This document shows positions 48,051 to 57,771 of a stretch of DNA of 64,000 nucleotides, piece by piece. The stretch's first letter is position 1; the number at the start of each line of letters is the position of its first letter. Under the pieces are notes generated by a model that saw only the letters and a program-made list of their open reading frames with translations, searched no databases and was not told the origin of the DNA. Position numbers and translations under genes: made by a program. The DNA is from DASRJW01 sp964567755. Lineage in GTDB: Bacteria > Krumholzibacteriota > Krumholzibacteriia > G020349025. The DNA lies in the NCBI GenBank assembly GCA_964567755.1, contig CAZMNW010000048.1, positions 1 through 64,000 of the forward strand, given 5' to 3'.

Positions 48051-50378
48051 ATGCGCCAAGGATGGCAACCCAACCCCCGCTTCTGGGATCGTGTCGCCCG
48101 CGTCGTGATCACGACTGGCGGACTCGTGCTCGTCGCCGCGGTGTTGGCCATTCTGGTCTTCATCGTGCGTGAGGCTGCGCCGCTCGCCGGCAGAGCCGAA
48201 GTCGTTGCCGAACACTCGCTGCCAACGCCGGATCGGGCGATCCTGGCAGGAACCGACGACTATCGCGAAATTGGTTTCCGAGTGCTCGCGTCCGAGACAC
48301 AGTTCTTCCGACTCCAGGATGGCAAGACGCTGCGGCGGGTGCCGGCACCATTCGACTCCGCCGCCCAGATCCAAAGCGCCGCACACTCCCCTGTGTCAGG
48401 GCTCTTGGTATTGGGATCGACCGATGGGCGTGTGGCCCTGGCGCAGGTCGAAGACGAAGCGCGTTGGGAACAGACGGGGCGAACAGTCGACGTCGACCTG
48501 CGCCTGGCGGGACTCGTGACGCTCGACACCGCGAAGCGTCCGGTGATGCAAGTGGTGGGTGATCGCGATGAAGATGGCGTGATCGCCGTGGCCGGCATCC
48601 TGGCGCCTGCGAGCTCAGCAGAACCGGCGACGGTGCTCTACGCCTTCACCGACGCCGAGGGGAAGGCAGCGGGCACGGTTCACCTCGAGGACGGACTCGA
48701 GGGCAAGCGGCCGACAGCGCTGATGCTGTCGTTCGTCGCTGGTCTCCTCGCCGTCGGCACTAGCGACGGCACGCTCTATTTCTGGAGCCTCGAGGACCCC
48801 GAGAACCCGGTGCTCGAGGATCACGTGAACGCCGACAGCGCATCCATCAGTGCCTTGCAGATGCTCGTGGCCGATCAATCGCTCCTGGTCGGCAGCGCGC
48901 GCGGCGAGGTCTCGGTCTGGTTTCGCGTGCGCTATGCGCGCGTGACCAACTCCGGCACGCAGTCCTGGGTGGTGGACGGCGTCGAGATCGGCCCGAATGC
49001 TTCGCATGTTTTCCTCGATCGGGACGTCGGGCACCGTCTGGCCCATCGACCGGATCTCGGCGTCGAAACCGAGGGCCATCCCTGGACGCGCATCCGCACC
49101 TTCCATGCTCATGACGCCGCATTGACATTCATCGCGCCGTCGCCGCGCGTCAAGGGGTTCGCCAGTCTCGATGTTGCGGGCAGGCTGGTGTTGCAGCAAT
49201 CGACCTCGGAACGCACGCTCGCCGTCCTCGAGACCGCGCTCGCAGGCGTCACGAGTCTCGCGTTCGCGCCGCGTGGTGACGGCCTGGTGGCGCTGGATGC
49301 GAGCAGCCGTTTGCATGTGTGGCGTGTCGACAATGCGCATCCCGAGGCGGGGTTGCAGGCATTGCTCGGCAAGGTGTGGTACGAGGGCTACGCGGCCCCG
49401 GAGTTCGTGTGGCAGTCCACCGGTGGATCGGAGGATTTCGAGCCGAAGTTGAGCCTCGTGCCATTGTTCGCCGGCACGTTGAAGGGGACGTTGTACGCGA
49501 TGCTGTTCTCGGTGCCGTTGGCGATCCTGGGGGCGTTGTATCTCTCGCAGCTCGCGTCGCCAGCGTTGCGCAATCTGGTCAAACCCGCGGTCGAAATGAT
49601 GTCGGCTGTGCCGAGCGTCGTCGTCGGGTTCTTGGCGGCGTTATGGCTGGCGCCACTTCTCGAGGCCAACCTGACTGCCTGGGGCACCGCGGCGCTGCTG
49701 CTGCCGGTCGGGCTCGCCGTCGCGCTCGGTTCATGGCTGCTTCTGCCGCGCCCGTGGCGCATGGCGGCTCCCGCCGGCACGGAACTTCTGTTCATGCTGC
49801 CGTTCCTCGTGGGTGCGGCTTGGCTCGGCAGCGAATGCGGACCGTTCGTGGAGCGAGTGTTCTTCGCCGGCGACCTCAGACAATGGTTGTACGGCGCGCA
49901 GGGCATCCACTACGACCAACGCAACTGTGTCGTCGTCGGCATGGCGCTCGGTGTTGCCGTGATCCCGATCGTGTTCTCCATCTGTGAAGACGCCATGTCC
50001 AGCGTGCCGCGTTCGCTCACCAGCGCTGCGCTCGCGCTCGGCGCCAGTCGCTGGCAGACGGCGTTGCACGTCATCCTTCCGGCGGCGAGCCCGGGCATCT
50101 TTGCCGCCGTGATGCTGGGCCTCGGACGCGCCATCGGCGAGACGATGATCGTGCTCATGGCGACGGGGAATACGCCGATTCTGGACTTCTCGCCATTCAA
50201 CGGCATGCGCACGATGTCCGCGGCGATCGCCGTCGAGATTCCCGAGGCGCCGCAGGGAGGAACGCTGTACCGGGTTCTCTTCCTCACCGGTGCTTTGCTG
50301 TTCGTGTTCACATTTTTCATCAATACCGGTGCCGATTTCATCGCCCGCCACCTACGGAAGCGATATGCCCAGTTCTAG
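48051..50378 (+). CDS. pstC: phosphate ABC permease PstC with inserted periplasmic propeller
   Basis: 775 residues, over twice the normal 300. TM1 VVITTGGLVLVAAVLAILVF, then about 400 residues with propeller-like blades (SPVSGLLVLGSTDGRVALAQ, ALMLSFVAGLLAVGTSDGTL YFWSLED, SLAFAPRGDGLVALDASSRL HVWRVDN) facing the periplasm, then the permease core with TM helices and the coupling EAA-type motif TSAALALGASRWQTALHVIL and AIGETMIVLMATGN. ATG 48051 chosen (TTGGAGA before it); ATG 47940 would add an unrelated 37 residues. Overlaps pstA by 14 bases. The extra domain may regulate or recognise PstS. Confidence 0.92.
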   Translation: MRQGWQPNPRFWDRVARVVITTGGLVLVAAVLAILVFIVREAAPLAGRAEVVAEHSLPTPDRAILAGTDDYREIGFRVLASETQFFRLQDGKTLRRVPAPFDSAAQIQSAAHSPVSGLLVLGSTDGRVALAQVEDEARWEQTGRTVDVDLRLAGLVTLDTAKRPVMQVVGDRDEDGVIAVAGILAPASSAEPATVLYAFTDAEGKAAGTVHLEDGLEGKRPTALMLSFVAGLLAVGTSDGTLYFWSLEDPENPVLEDHVNADSASISALQMLVADQSLLVGSARGEVSVWFRVRYARVTNSGTQSWVVDGVEIGPNASHVFLDRDVGHRLAHRPDLGVETEGHPWTRIRTFHAHDAALTFIAPSPRVKGFASLDVAGRLVLQQSTSERTLAVLETALAGVTSLAFAPRGDGLVALDASSRLHVWRVDNAHPEAGLQALLGKVWYEGYAAPEFVWQSTGGSEDFEPKLSLVPLFAGTLKGTLYAMLFSVPLAILGALYLSQLASPALRNLVKPAVEMMSAVPSVVVGFLAALWLAPLLEANLTAWGTAALLLPVGLAVALGSWLLLPRPWRMAAPAGTELLFMLPFLVGAAWLGSECGPFVERVFFAGDLRQWLYGAQGIHYDQRNCVVVGMALGVAVIPIVFSICEDAMSSVPRSLTSAALALGASRWQTALHVILPAASPGIFAAVMLGLGRAIGETMIVLMATGNTPILDFSPFNGMRTMSAAIAVEIPEAPQGGTLYRVLFLTGALLFVFTFFINTGADFIARHLRKRYAQF

Positions 50379-51945
50379 CACGAGAGCGCCACGCTCGGAT
50401 GCAAGCGACCCCAAGCCTCGCGTGTTCGCGGTACGGCCTGCATCATCCCCACGCTGGCGCGGCTGGGGAGAATTCTGGCGCCAAGGCTTGCCCGCCATTT
50501 GGACGAGCGGCGCCATGCTGCTCTGCATCGTCGCCATGTTGACGACGATCCTGGTGCTGACCCTCGTCCGCGGCCTCGGCCAGTTCTGGGCCGCGCCGCT
50601 GGTGCGTTTGGAGACCACCAACGGCGCCTTCATGGGGCCCGTGCAGGGAAGCGAAGCGGCCGGCGTCGGCGAGGCAGGCGAGCGCATCCAGCTGCGCATC
50701 GGTAATCGCGACCTCTATGGTCTCGATTTCCGTTGGTTCGAGCCCAGCGAGATCACTGGCCGTACCACGCCCAAGGATGCAGTGGTGGTCGAGCGCGACG
50801 AGCACGGCAACTTCCATGGTTTCCTGCGCGAGCTGCATCAGGGTGAACAAATCTTGGTGGGGGACGCGGCGTGGCGAGTCTTCGCAGCGGAGGCAGAGAG
50901 GGCGAGGCGCGTGCACCGCCGGCTCAGGGACCTCGAGGCGCAAGACGAGGCGGGACAGGATGCGCGGATTGTGCAAGAACGCCAGCGTCTGGCCCAGGAT
51001 CTCCAAAGCCGCGAGGCTGTATTCGAAGATGCCGGCGGCACACGCAAGAGCATCCGACTGGAGTCTGTGGTGCGCGCGTATCGGCCCAACGACATGGGCC
51101 TGTTGACGAAGAGCCGTCTGTACGTCGCGCGCTTTTGGGAGTTCGTCGCTGCCGACCCGCGTGAATCCAACACCGAAGGCGGAATTTTCCCGGCGCTCTT
51201 CGGCACCGTGCTCATGGTCGTGCTGATGACCTTGGCGGTGGTCCCGCTCGGTGTCATCGCGGCGCTCTATTTGCACGAGTACGCGCGCGAGGGTCCGCTG
51301 CTGCGGGCGGTGCGCTCGGCGGTCGGCAACCTCGCCGGCGTTCCCTCCATCGTCTTCGGCATGTTCGGCCTCGCCTTCTTCGTCTACGGATTAGGCGGCG
51401 GCATCGATCGCCTGTTCTTCTCCGCGTCGCTCCCGACACCGACCTTCGGCACCGGCGGCATTCTCTGGGCGTCGATGACCTTGGCCCTGCTGACGCTCCC
51501 GGTCGTGGTCGTGGCCACCGAGGAAGGTCTGTCATCGGTGCCGCGCGCCTCGCGCGAGGGCTCACTCGCCTTGGGCGCCACCCAGTGGCAGACGCTCTGG
51601 CACGTGGTGCTGCCGCAGGCGGTCCCGGGGATCCTGACCGGGGTGATCCTCGCCACCAGCCGTGCGGCCGGCGAGGTGGCCCCGCTCATGCTCACCGGCG
51701 TGGTGAAGCTGGCTCCGTCATTGGCGCTCGACGGGTCGGCTCCCTTCGCGCATTTGGAGCGCAAGTTCATGCATCTCGGATTTCACATCTACGACGTATC
51801 GATGCAATCGCCGAACGTGGAGGCGGCCAAGCCCATGGTCTACAGCACGACCCTGCTCCTCCTCGTCCTGGTGGTGGCGCTCAACGCCACCGCCATCACG
51901 GTGCGCAATCGCATGCGTCGGCGTTATCGTGGAGCGGCCCTATGA
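50365..51945 (+). CDS. pstA: phosphate ABC permease PstA, long form
   Basis: 526 residues, versus about 290 normally. TM1 [20 protein letters not shown]; a roughly 200-residue periplasmic segment (about 75-285), including a charged, coiled-coil-like region ([20 protein letters not shown]); then the permease TMs ([40 protein letters not shown]) and EAA-like [20 protein letters not shown]. Overlaps pstC upstream by 14 bases and pstB downstream by four. The large extra segment matches that in PstC in size, suggesting the two form one enlarged periplasmic structure. Confidence 0.92.
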   Translation: MPSSSTRAPRSDASDPKPRVFAVRPASSPRWRGWGEFWRQGLPAIWTSGAMLLCIVAMLTTILVLTLVRGLGQFWAAPLVRLETTNGAFMGPVQGSEAAGVGEAGERIQLRIGNRDLYGLDFRWFEPSEITGRTTPKDAVVVERDEHGNFHGFLRELHQGEQILVGDAAWRVFAAEAERARRVHRRLRDLEAQDEAGQDARIVQERQRLAQDLQSREAVFEDAGGTRKSIRLESVVRAYRPNDMGLLTKSRLYVARFWEFVAADPRESNTEGGIFPALFGTVLMVVLMTLAVVPLGVIAALYLHEYAREGPLLRAVRSAVGNLAGVPSIVFGMFGLAFFVYGLGGGIDRLFFSASLPTPTFGTGGILWASMTLALLTLPVVVVATEEGLSSVPRASREGSLALGATQWQTLWHVVLPQAVPGILTGVILATSRAAGEVAPLMLTGVVKLAPSLALDGSAPFAHLERKFMHLGFHIYDVSMQSPNVEAAKPMVYSTTLLLLVLVVALNATAITVRNRMRRRYRGAAL

Positions 51946-52778
51946 ACGTGTTCGGAACCTCTCCCCGCGAGGAGGAGCTCACCCTGCCTGCGATCTCCCC
52001 AGACGAATCGACGCCTCGACCCGAGCCCTTGGCGATCGAGACGGCGAATTTGCGCTTTTTCTACGGCGAGACCGAGGCGCTCAAGCGCATCGACATCCAG
52101 ATCCCACGCCATCAGGTGACGGCGTTCATCGGCCCCTCGGGGTGCGGCAAGTCCACACTGTTGCGCTGTTTCAACCGCATGAATGATTTGATCGAAGGTT
52201 CGCGTGTGGTCGGCAAAGTGCTCGTGGATGAACAAGACATCTACCAGACCGACGTCAAGCTCGAGGAGTTGCGTCAGAAGGTGGGGATGGTGTTCCAGAA
52301 GTCGAACCCGTTCCCGATGACCATCCAGGAGAATCTCACCTTTGGACCCCGGATGCGCGGCATCAAAAAGCGCAGCCGCCTGGACGAGATCGTCGAGAAC
52401 TCGCTGCGACGGGCCGACCTGTGGCGCGAAGTCAAGGATCGGCTCAAGGAGTCGGCGCTGTCGCTGTCCGGCGGCCAACAACAGAGATTGTGCATCGCCC
52501 GCACCTTGGCCAACGAGCCCAGCATCGTGCTCATGGACGAGCCCGCCTCGGCGCTCGATCCGATCTCGACCGGCAAAATCGAAGAGACCATCTTCGAGCT
52601 CAAGCGTGACTACACCATTGTCATCGTCACCCACAACATGCAGCAGGCAGCCCGTTGCTCGGATCTCACGGCGTTTTTCTACCTGGGCGAGCTCGTCGAG
52701 TTCAACCGCACCGAGCAGATGTTCAGCCGGCCGGAAAAGAAGCAGACAGAAGATTACATTACGGGTAAGTTCGGTTGA
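51942..52778 (+). CDS. pstB: phosphate ABC ATPase PstB
   Basis: 278 residues. Walker [15 protein letters not shown]-loop [13 protein letters not shown], signature [14 protein letters not shown], Walker [17 protein letters not shown], His-loop [14 protein letters not shown]. Drives phosphate import through PstCA. ATG 51942 overlaps the pstA stop (ATGA). Confidence 0.96.
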   Translation: MNVFGTSPREEELTLPAISPDESTPRPEPLAIETANLRFFYGETEALKRIDIQIPRHQVTAFIGPSGCGKSTLLRCFNRMNDLIEGSRVVGKVLVDEQDIYQTDVKLEELRQKVGMVFQKSNPFPMTIQENLTFGPRMRGIKKRSRLDEIVENSLRRADLWREVKDRLKESALSLSGGQQQRLCIARTLANEPSIVLMDEPASALDPISTGKIEETIFELKRDYTIVIVTHNMQQAARCSDLTAFFYLGELVEFNRTEQMFSRPEKKQTEDYITGKFG

Positions 52779-52791
52779 TCTGGGGGATGGG

Positions 52792-53478
52792 ATGGAATCG
52801 AAACAAAGCTTGAGGAAACGACATTTCGAGCGCGAGCTGGACGAGCTCAAGCAGCGCATCCTGCGCATGGGGGGAATCGTCGAGGATCTTTTCCTCCGTT
52901 CCATCGAGGCGCTCTCCGAACGCGACCGGTCGCTGGTGACGGAGGCGAGCCGCATCGAGACCGAGATCGACGCCGAGGAAGTCCGCATCGAAGAGGACTG
53001 TCTGAAGCTGATCGCACTCTACCAACCGGTCGCCGGCGATCTGCGTTTCATCACTTCGGCGCTCAAGATCAACGCCGAGCTCGAACGCATGGGTGACTTG
53101 GCCTTGCACATCGCCGAACGCGCGCGCGATCTGTCCGTGCATCCGCAAGTGCCGGTGCCGCCGGATCTGCGACGGATCGCGGCCGATGTGCAGCGCATGG
53201 TGCGCAGCAGCTTGGAGTCGCTGGTCAACCAGGACTCGGATCTCGCCATGCACGTGCTCGAAGCCGACAACCAAGTGGACAACTTGCACCGGATGATGTT
53301 TCAGCACGTGGCGCGCGAGCTGAGAGCGAACCCGCACTTGGCCGAGCCGCTGTTGCAGCTCCTGTCAGCATCGCGGCATCTGGAGCGCATCGCCGACTCG
53401 GCGACCAACATCGCCGAGGACGTCTACTACCTCGTCGAGGGCCAGATCATCCGGCACCGCGCCGACATCGGCGATTGA
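52792..53478 (+). CDS. phoU: phosphate signalling protein PhoU
   Basis: 228 residues. Two repeats of a three-helix bundle: RHFERELDELKQRILRMGGI VEDLFLRSIEAL, EEDCLKLIALYQPVAGDLRF, SALKINAELERMGDLALHIA ERARDL, then RHLERIADSATNIAEDVYYL in the second repeat. The metal-binding E(D)xxxD motifs are kept. It inhibits PhoR when phosphate is plentiful. Ends the operon 13 bases after pstB. Confidence 0.95.
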   Translation: MESKQSLRKRHFERELDELKQRILRMGGIVEDLFLRSIEALSERDRSLVTEASRIETEIDAEEVRIEEDCLKLIALYQPVAGDLRFITSALKINAELERMGDLALHIAERARDLSVHPQVPVPPDLRRIAADVQRMVRSSLESLVNQDSDLAMHVLEADNQVDNLHRMMFQHVARELRANPHLAEPLLQLLSASRHLERIADSATNIAEDVYYLVEGQIIRHRADIGD

Positions 53479-53485
53479 CGCCTCG

Positions 53486-53962
53486 CTACGGGCTGCGGTA
53501 TATCGCCTTGATGCGGCTCCAGGTGAAGGATTGCACCGCCCGTGGTGCGATCTCCGCCACGACGGTGTAGGCCCAGAAGCAGACCATCCCGCCCGTCGCC
53601 TGGATCCATCCGGCGACATCCTGCTCCAGCAGCGTCGGGCTCCCATCGCAGACCTCGATCGTCGTGTCCGAAAACCCGAGGAACTCGACGACGTGCCAGG
53701 ACCAAGGCGGCATTCCCTGCGCTTGGACATCGCGATTGATGCCATCGGCACCGGCCGCGATTTTGGCCGTCACGATCATGAAACCACCGCTCGCCACGAG
53801 CGCGCGCGCCTTGGCGATGGCGGTCGGATCGGCAAGGGGCAGCACGTACGAGTCGCTCGGCGGCAATGGAATCAGATTGGGCCGCGCCACCACGAAAAGA
53901 GTCGATTCTTCCGCGGCGACGGACACGACGAGAACGAGCCAGGCCAATGCGAGACGTGTCAT
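53486..53962 (-). CDS. secreted BP74-N-terminal-domain-like protein with TWSxIK tail
   Basis: 158 residues from ATG 53962 (GGAGG at seven bases). Signal peptide MTRLALAWLVLVVSVAAEES. The body YVLPLADPTAIAKARALVAS, PPWSWHVVEFLGFSDTTIEV CDGSP and AGWIQATGGMVCFWAYTVVA EI follows the calmodulin-binding protein/BP74 N-terminal domain pattern seen in many secreted bacterial proteins of unknown function (family knowledge). The C-terminus ends FTWSRIKAIYRSP, like VKTWSGIKTLFR of the unrelated protein at 55319. Convergent with phoU. Confidence 0.78.
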   Translation of the reverse strand: MTRLALAWLVLVVSVAAEESTLFVVARPNLIPLPPSDSYVLPLADPTAIAKARALVASGGFMIVTAKIAAGADGINRDVQAQGMPPWSWHVVEFLGFSDTTIEVCDGSPTLLEQDVAGWIQATGGMVCFWAYTVVAEIAPRAVQSFTWSRIKAIYRSP

Positions 53963-54106
53963 CTGTTTCCTCCACAGAAACTCTACGGCATCGTCGCGGC
54001 CACGCCAAGCGGCTTGGTGCCGCAGACGTTGTCGCATGGTTCGACGGATTCGAGTCCGGGTGTGGTGCTATCCTCTGCGCTCTTCGGCTGAGAGGAGAAC
54101 GGACGC

Positions 54107-55129
54107 ATGCGCGCGTTGATTCTGGGTTTTGGCAACGTCGGGCAAAAGATGGCGGAGATTCTCACGTTGGAGCGCGCCGGGTTCCCGGGACTTCGCGAAC
54201 TGAAACTGGATGTCGTCGGGCTGTTCACGCTCCGCCACGGAGCGCTGGCCGGCAGCCTCGATCTCGGCCAGGCGGTCACGGCGATGCGGTCCGATGGCAG
54301 ACTCCCGGCCGATCACCCACAGGCCACTGCGATGGCAGCGCTCGAGGCCGTACGCACGCTCGACTACGATGTCCTCATCGAGCTCACGGTGCTTTCCATC
54401 CGCGATCGCGGCGAGCCGGCGCTGTCGTACGTGCGGGAAGCGCTGCAACGCGGGCGGCACGTGGTGACGGCGAACAAAGGGCCACTCGCCTTCGCCTATC
54501 ACGAGCTCGCAACGCTGGCGCGTGAACGTGACGCGTTTCTCTTGCACGAATCGACGGTCATGGACGGTGCGCCGCTTTTCGCGCTCGCACGCTCGGCGCT
54601 TCGCGGCTGCACCATTCGCGGTGTTTCGGGCATCCTCAACTCGACGACCAATTACGTGTTGAGCGAGATGGAGCGCGGCGTGGCGCTCGCGGACGCCGTG
54701 CAGAGCGCGCAGGCCGAAGGGTTCGCGGAGGCCGATCCAGCCCACGACCTGGAGGGCTGGGACGCGGCGGCGAAGATCACCGTGCTGGCCAACGCACTCA
54801 TGGGCAGCAATCAAACGCCGCTCGAGGTGGATAGAGAGGGCATCCTCGGCGTGACTGCCGCGCGCGCGCAGGCGGTACTGGCGGCAGGTTCGCGGTTGAA
54901 ACTGGTGTGTCGAGCTTGGCGTGAAGCAGGGCGCCTGCACACTCGTGTCGGTCTGGAGGAACTCCCCGCGATGCACCCCTTCTCGACCTTGAGCGCCACC
55001 GGCTCGGTGCTCCGGATCGAGACGGACCTCATGGGCCCCATCGTCGTGGCGCAAGAGGAGCCAACTCTCTGCGACACCGCCTACGGCGTCTTGAACGACC
55101 TCCTGACCATCGCGGCGGAATTGCCCTGA
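54107..55129 (+). CDS. hom: homoserine dehydrogenase
   Basis: 340 residues. NAD(P)-binding ALILGFGNVGQKMAEI, RHVVTANKGPLAF, the signature ESTVMDGAPLFALARSALRG and GILNSTTNYVLSEMERG, and the catalytic EADPAHDLEGWDAAAKITVL. It lacks the C-terminal ACT domain, so feedback by threonine is not expected from this protein alone. Converts aspartate semialdehyde to homoserine on the route to threonine and methionine. AGAGGAG lies about ten bases before ATG 54107. It stands alone; other threonine genes are not here. Confidence 0.94.
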   Translation: MRALILGFGNVGQKMAEILTLERAGFPGLRELKLDVVGLFTLRHGALAGSLDLGQAVTAMRSDGRLPADHPQATAMAALEAVRTLDYDVLIELTVLSIRDRGEPALSYVREALQRGRHVVTANKGPLAFAYHELATLARERDAFLLHESTVMDGAPLFALARSALRGCTIRGVSGILNSTTNYVLSEMERGVALADAVQSAQAEGFAEADPAHDLEGWDAAAKITVLANALMGSNQTPLEVDREGILGVTAARAQAVLAAGSRLKLVCRAWREAGRLHTRVGLEELPAMHPFSTLSATGSVLRIETDLMGPIVVAQEEPTLCDTAYGVLNDLLTIAAELP

Positions 55130-55143
55130 CTCGGATTCAGGGA

Positions 55144-55172
55144 TTGATTTCGCGCGCACAGGAGCGGATAAT
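55144..55172 (+). promoter_or_regulatory. sigma70-like promoter before the 55319 gene
   Basis: TTGATT (55144-55149), 17 bases, GATAAT (55167-55172), in the 189-base gap after hom. The following ATG 55319 is about 140 bases downstream. Confidence 0.5.
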
Positions 55173-55318
55173 CCCCGCGGTGCTCCATGCTCTGGGTGAG
55201 CAATCGAACGGCTCAACCGGGTGCACTGTCCTTCCATTCTGCGCCCGATTCCGCAACCGCTCGTCCACCCGTGGGCCCGCTCTGCCTGCGTGAGTTCACG
55301 ATCGAGGGGAGGCGGGCA

Positions 55319-56482
55319 ATGACCGCTTCGCGACTTTGCTGCCTGCGTTCAACGGTTTTTCTCGCGAGCTTCCTGCAATTCCTACTCGGGTCGACCAATG
55401 TCGCGGCGCTGAATCAGATTCGGGACGAAGTGTGGTCGTATCGTGGCGACTTGCCACAGTCTCCGGCCAGCTCGGTCGTCAGCGTCGCGTTCTTCGCCAA
55501 CGTCGGCGACATGGATCTGCCATCCCGTGTCGTGTTCACGCTCAACGTCGTGAACGCCGAGGGCGCTTACCAGCCGTTGGTCGAGTACCGATGGGGACGT
55601 TGGGAGGAAATTGCAGCGCCGGGGACACCGATCACCGTGTACGCCAGCTTTCGCTTGTCGTGCGACGGCAACGGACAGGTGATCATCGAGCCTGTCGAGA
55701 CTTGGTTCGGGTTCTGCAATCGCGGCCAGATCGAGTTGGACGTGCGTGATCTGGACAACGTGCGCTTGTTTCCCGTTCAGGTCCAGGGGCGTTTCGGCCT
55801 CGGGCTCGTGGATCGCGGCGGCTACGTGGGTCCGAACCCGACGCCGCGCGATGCCTTTGCTTGCGCGGGTGCAGCAGGCATCGCGCTCGATGCCGCCACG
55901 GCGGCGCGCGAGGTGTCGCGCCAAAAGAGCATGGCGGCCAACACGATCGCCAACGGCAACACCGGTTCGGTCGGACTCTACTTCGACGAGTTGGGTCGGA
56001 CGTGCAGTGGGACCATTCGTCCAGGCCACCCTGACACGGTGTTCGTCGTCGCCAAGATGGCAGGGATGAGCGCCTGCGGCCTCGCCGGCTCTGAGTTCCG
56101 TTTCCGCGGCATTCCCGATTCCTGGATCACGTTCCCGGTCGCGACCCCGGACATCCTCGCCGTCGGGGATCCTCTCGCCGATGGAGTCACGATGGGGTTC
56201 AAGTGCAAGCGCCCCGAAACGGGTGCCATCGTGCTCTACAGCGTTCTGGTGTTGGCGATGGAGGAAGTGGACGACTTGGAGTTCCGGATCGAGCATCGTA
56301 ATCCGCCGGCCGATCCGAACTTCGATTGTCCGCTGCTGGTGTTGTGCGACTATCCAGCGTTCACGATGATCTGTGTCGACGGATTCACTTGCAACGTGAA
56401 CGCCAGCGAGCCGCGTCTGTGCGCGACGCCCACGGCCGTCGAAGTCAAGACCTGGAGTGGGATCAAGACCTTGTTCCGCTGA
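55319..56482 (+). CDS. secreted protein of unknown function with TWSxIK tail
   Basis: 387 residues. GGGGAGG seven bases before ATG 55319. Signal peptide MTASRLCCLRSTVFLASFLQ to VAALN. The mature part has no recognised domain; about ten Cys residues (CDGNG, FCNRGQ, CAGAAG, TCSGT, CGLAG, CKRPE, CPLLVLCD, MICVDGFTCN) suggest several disulfides in a beta-rich protein. The end VEVKTWSGIKTLFR resembles that of the BP74-like protein (FTWSRIKAIYRSP). A terminator follows. Likely extracellular or cell-surface. Confidence 0.8.
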   Translation: MTASRLCCLRSTVFLASFLQFLLGSTNVAALNQIRDEVWSYRGDLPQSPASSVVSVAFFANVGDMDLPSRVVFTLNVVNAEGAYQPLVEYRWGRWEEIAAPGTPITVYASFRLSCDGNGQVIIEPVETWFGFCNRGQIELDVRDLDNVRLFPVQVQGRFGLGLVDRGGYVGPNPTPRDAFACAGAAGIALDAATAAREVSRQKSMAANTIANGNTGSVGLYFDELGRTCSGTIRPGHPDTVFVVAKMAGMSACGLAGSEFRFRGIPDSWITFPVATPDILAVGDPLADGVTMGFKCKRPETGAIVLYSVLVLAMEEVDDLEFRIEHRNPPADPNFDCPLLVLCDYPAFTMICVDGFTCNVNASEPRLCATPTAVEVKTWSGIKTLFR

Positions 56483-56488
56483 ATCGAG

Positions 56489-56525
56489 ACGGCTTCCCCC
56501 CACTTCCGGTGGGGGAGGCCGTTTT
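56489..56525 (+). terminator. rho-independent terminator
   Basis: Stem of about 14 pairs: ACGGCTTCCCCCCAC / loop TTCCG / GTGGGGGAGGCCGT, followed by TTTTG. It lies seven bases after the stop at 56482. The following 250 bases up to 56782 hold no recognised gene. Confidence 0.88.
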
Positions 56526-56782
56526 GTGGCGGTTAAGGGGCCACAGAAAAAAACCTTCCTTCTGCTGTCGAACTGCGATGGCCTGAGCGCTGGGATGGTC
56601 TGGTCGGCGGCGTGCATCCCCTTACGCCAGACTCTTCCTCGATCATTTCGTCTTTCCAAGCCCACGACGCCAGGATTCGATGGCCGTTTTGGCATGCTCT
56701 TGGCTGGTGAACACAACGAGAGACTCGGTCGTTCTTCATCGTGACGCGGGGTCCCGCATCGTCCCGCGGGAGGGTGGGTGTC

Positions 56783-57139
56783 ATGCGGTTCGTTTTCGCA
56801 TGGATGCTTCTCGTTTGCATCACGGGGTGTACCGGCACGGTTGTCCTGCACAGCCAAGCCAAGCCGCCCCGGCAACAGCCCGTGCCGGGCTCGACGACGC
56901 TCTACTGCGACATCTCGCAGCGGCAGGCCGCCGAGATCTCGGTCGCAGAAGCCAGCGCCCGCCAGTGCGATGACTTGGACGTGCAATCCGTCAAGCGCGA
57001 TGGCAAGCGCTGGAAGGTCGAGCTCACCGGACATTGCGGTTGTCGCGAGGCCCGCATTCGGGTCAAGGTGGACCGGCGCACGGGCGAAATCGAATCCTAC
57101 AAGGCCAAGCTCGACGACGACGACTGCCGCGGCTACTGA
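56783..57139 (+). CDS. small lipoprotein of unknown function
   Basis: 118 residues. MRFVFAWMLLVCITGCTG is a lipoprotein signal (lipobox I-T-G-C). The mature part is charged with several Cys (LYCDISQRQAAEISVAEASA RQCDD, GHCGCREARIRVKVDRRTGE, DDDDCRGY). No family recognised. The Shine-Dalgarno is AGGGTGGG, about eight bases before the start. Confidence 0.7.
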   Translation: MRFVFAWMLLVCITGCTGTVVLHSQAKPPRQQPVPGSTTLYCDISQRQAAEISVAEASARQCDDLDVQSVKRDGKRWKVELTGHCGCREARIRVKVDRRTGEIESYKAKLDDDDCRGY

Positions 57140-57225
57140 TCCAGACTGAGCCGTCTGGGCCCCGCCAGGTCCTCATCTTCTGGGGGGCGTCGGCACGTCC
57201 TCATGAACCCCGCGGTGCAGGATGC

Positions 57226-57771
57226 TCAGCGTGACACATACTCGACGCGAGTATGGGGAAGCGCGTTGGCGATCACAGCCATCTCGCCGAAGGCGGCACC
57301 CGAGTGTTCCTTCCAAATCGCATCTTCCGCGCGGCCGTGATCACTACTCAGTTCACCCATCCCAGCCGCCTCATACGCGATATTCTTGTTGCGGTTGTGA
57401 TCATCCGAGTCTCGTTCTTGCCCACGGAGAGTGGCAACGCTACCGCCTGGCGCGTCCTCCACAACGACGTTGAGTTTGAGAGCAGTCAGCGGGTTGAAGT
57501 CCTTGAACTCTGTCGAGAGGGTGCCCCTCTTCTGATCCTTATTCCACCAGTGGACATCGAAGCCTCGCCCAACGAGGGCTCGGTAAACCGTCCGGTAGTA
57601 ATCGGCGGGCGGCTGATCCGAGTAGACCTTCACAGCCCGCGCGTTCTGGGGGATGGCCTGGGCGATTTCGGATGGAACAACTGGATAAGCTGATCGGATA
57701 GCGGAGCACCCAGCGCCACCGAGTGTGAGCCAGACCGAAGCGCGAAGCAGTAGCGTGAGGGTGGACGGCAC
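57226..57771 (-). CDS. lipoprotein of unknown function
   Basis: 181 residues. Signal MPSTLTLLLRASVWLTLGGA GC with lipobox G-A-G-C. The mature part includes IAQAIPQNARAVKVYSDQPP ADYYRTVYRALVGRGFDVHW WNKDQKRGTLSTEFKDF and ALKLNVVVEDAPGGSVATLR GQERDSDDHNRNK, a compact alpha/beta pattern. No family is recognised. It is the last gene before the integrated element. Confidence 0.72.
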   Translation of the reverse strand: MPSTLTLLLRASVWLTLGGAGCSAIRSAYPVVPSEIAQAIPQNARAVKVYSDQPPADYYRTVYRALVGRGFDVHWWNKDQKRGTLSTEFKDFNPLTALKLNVVVEDAPGGSVATLRGQERDSDDHNRNKNIAYEAAGMGELSSDHGRAEDAIWKEHSGAAFGEMAVIANALPHTRVEYVSR

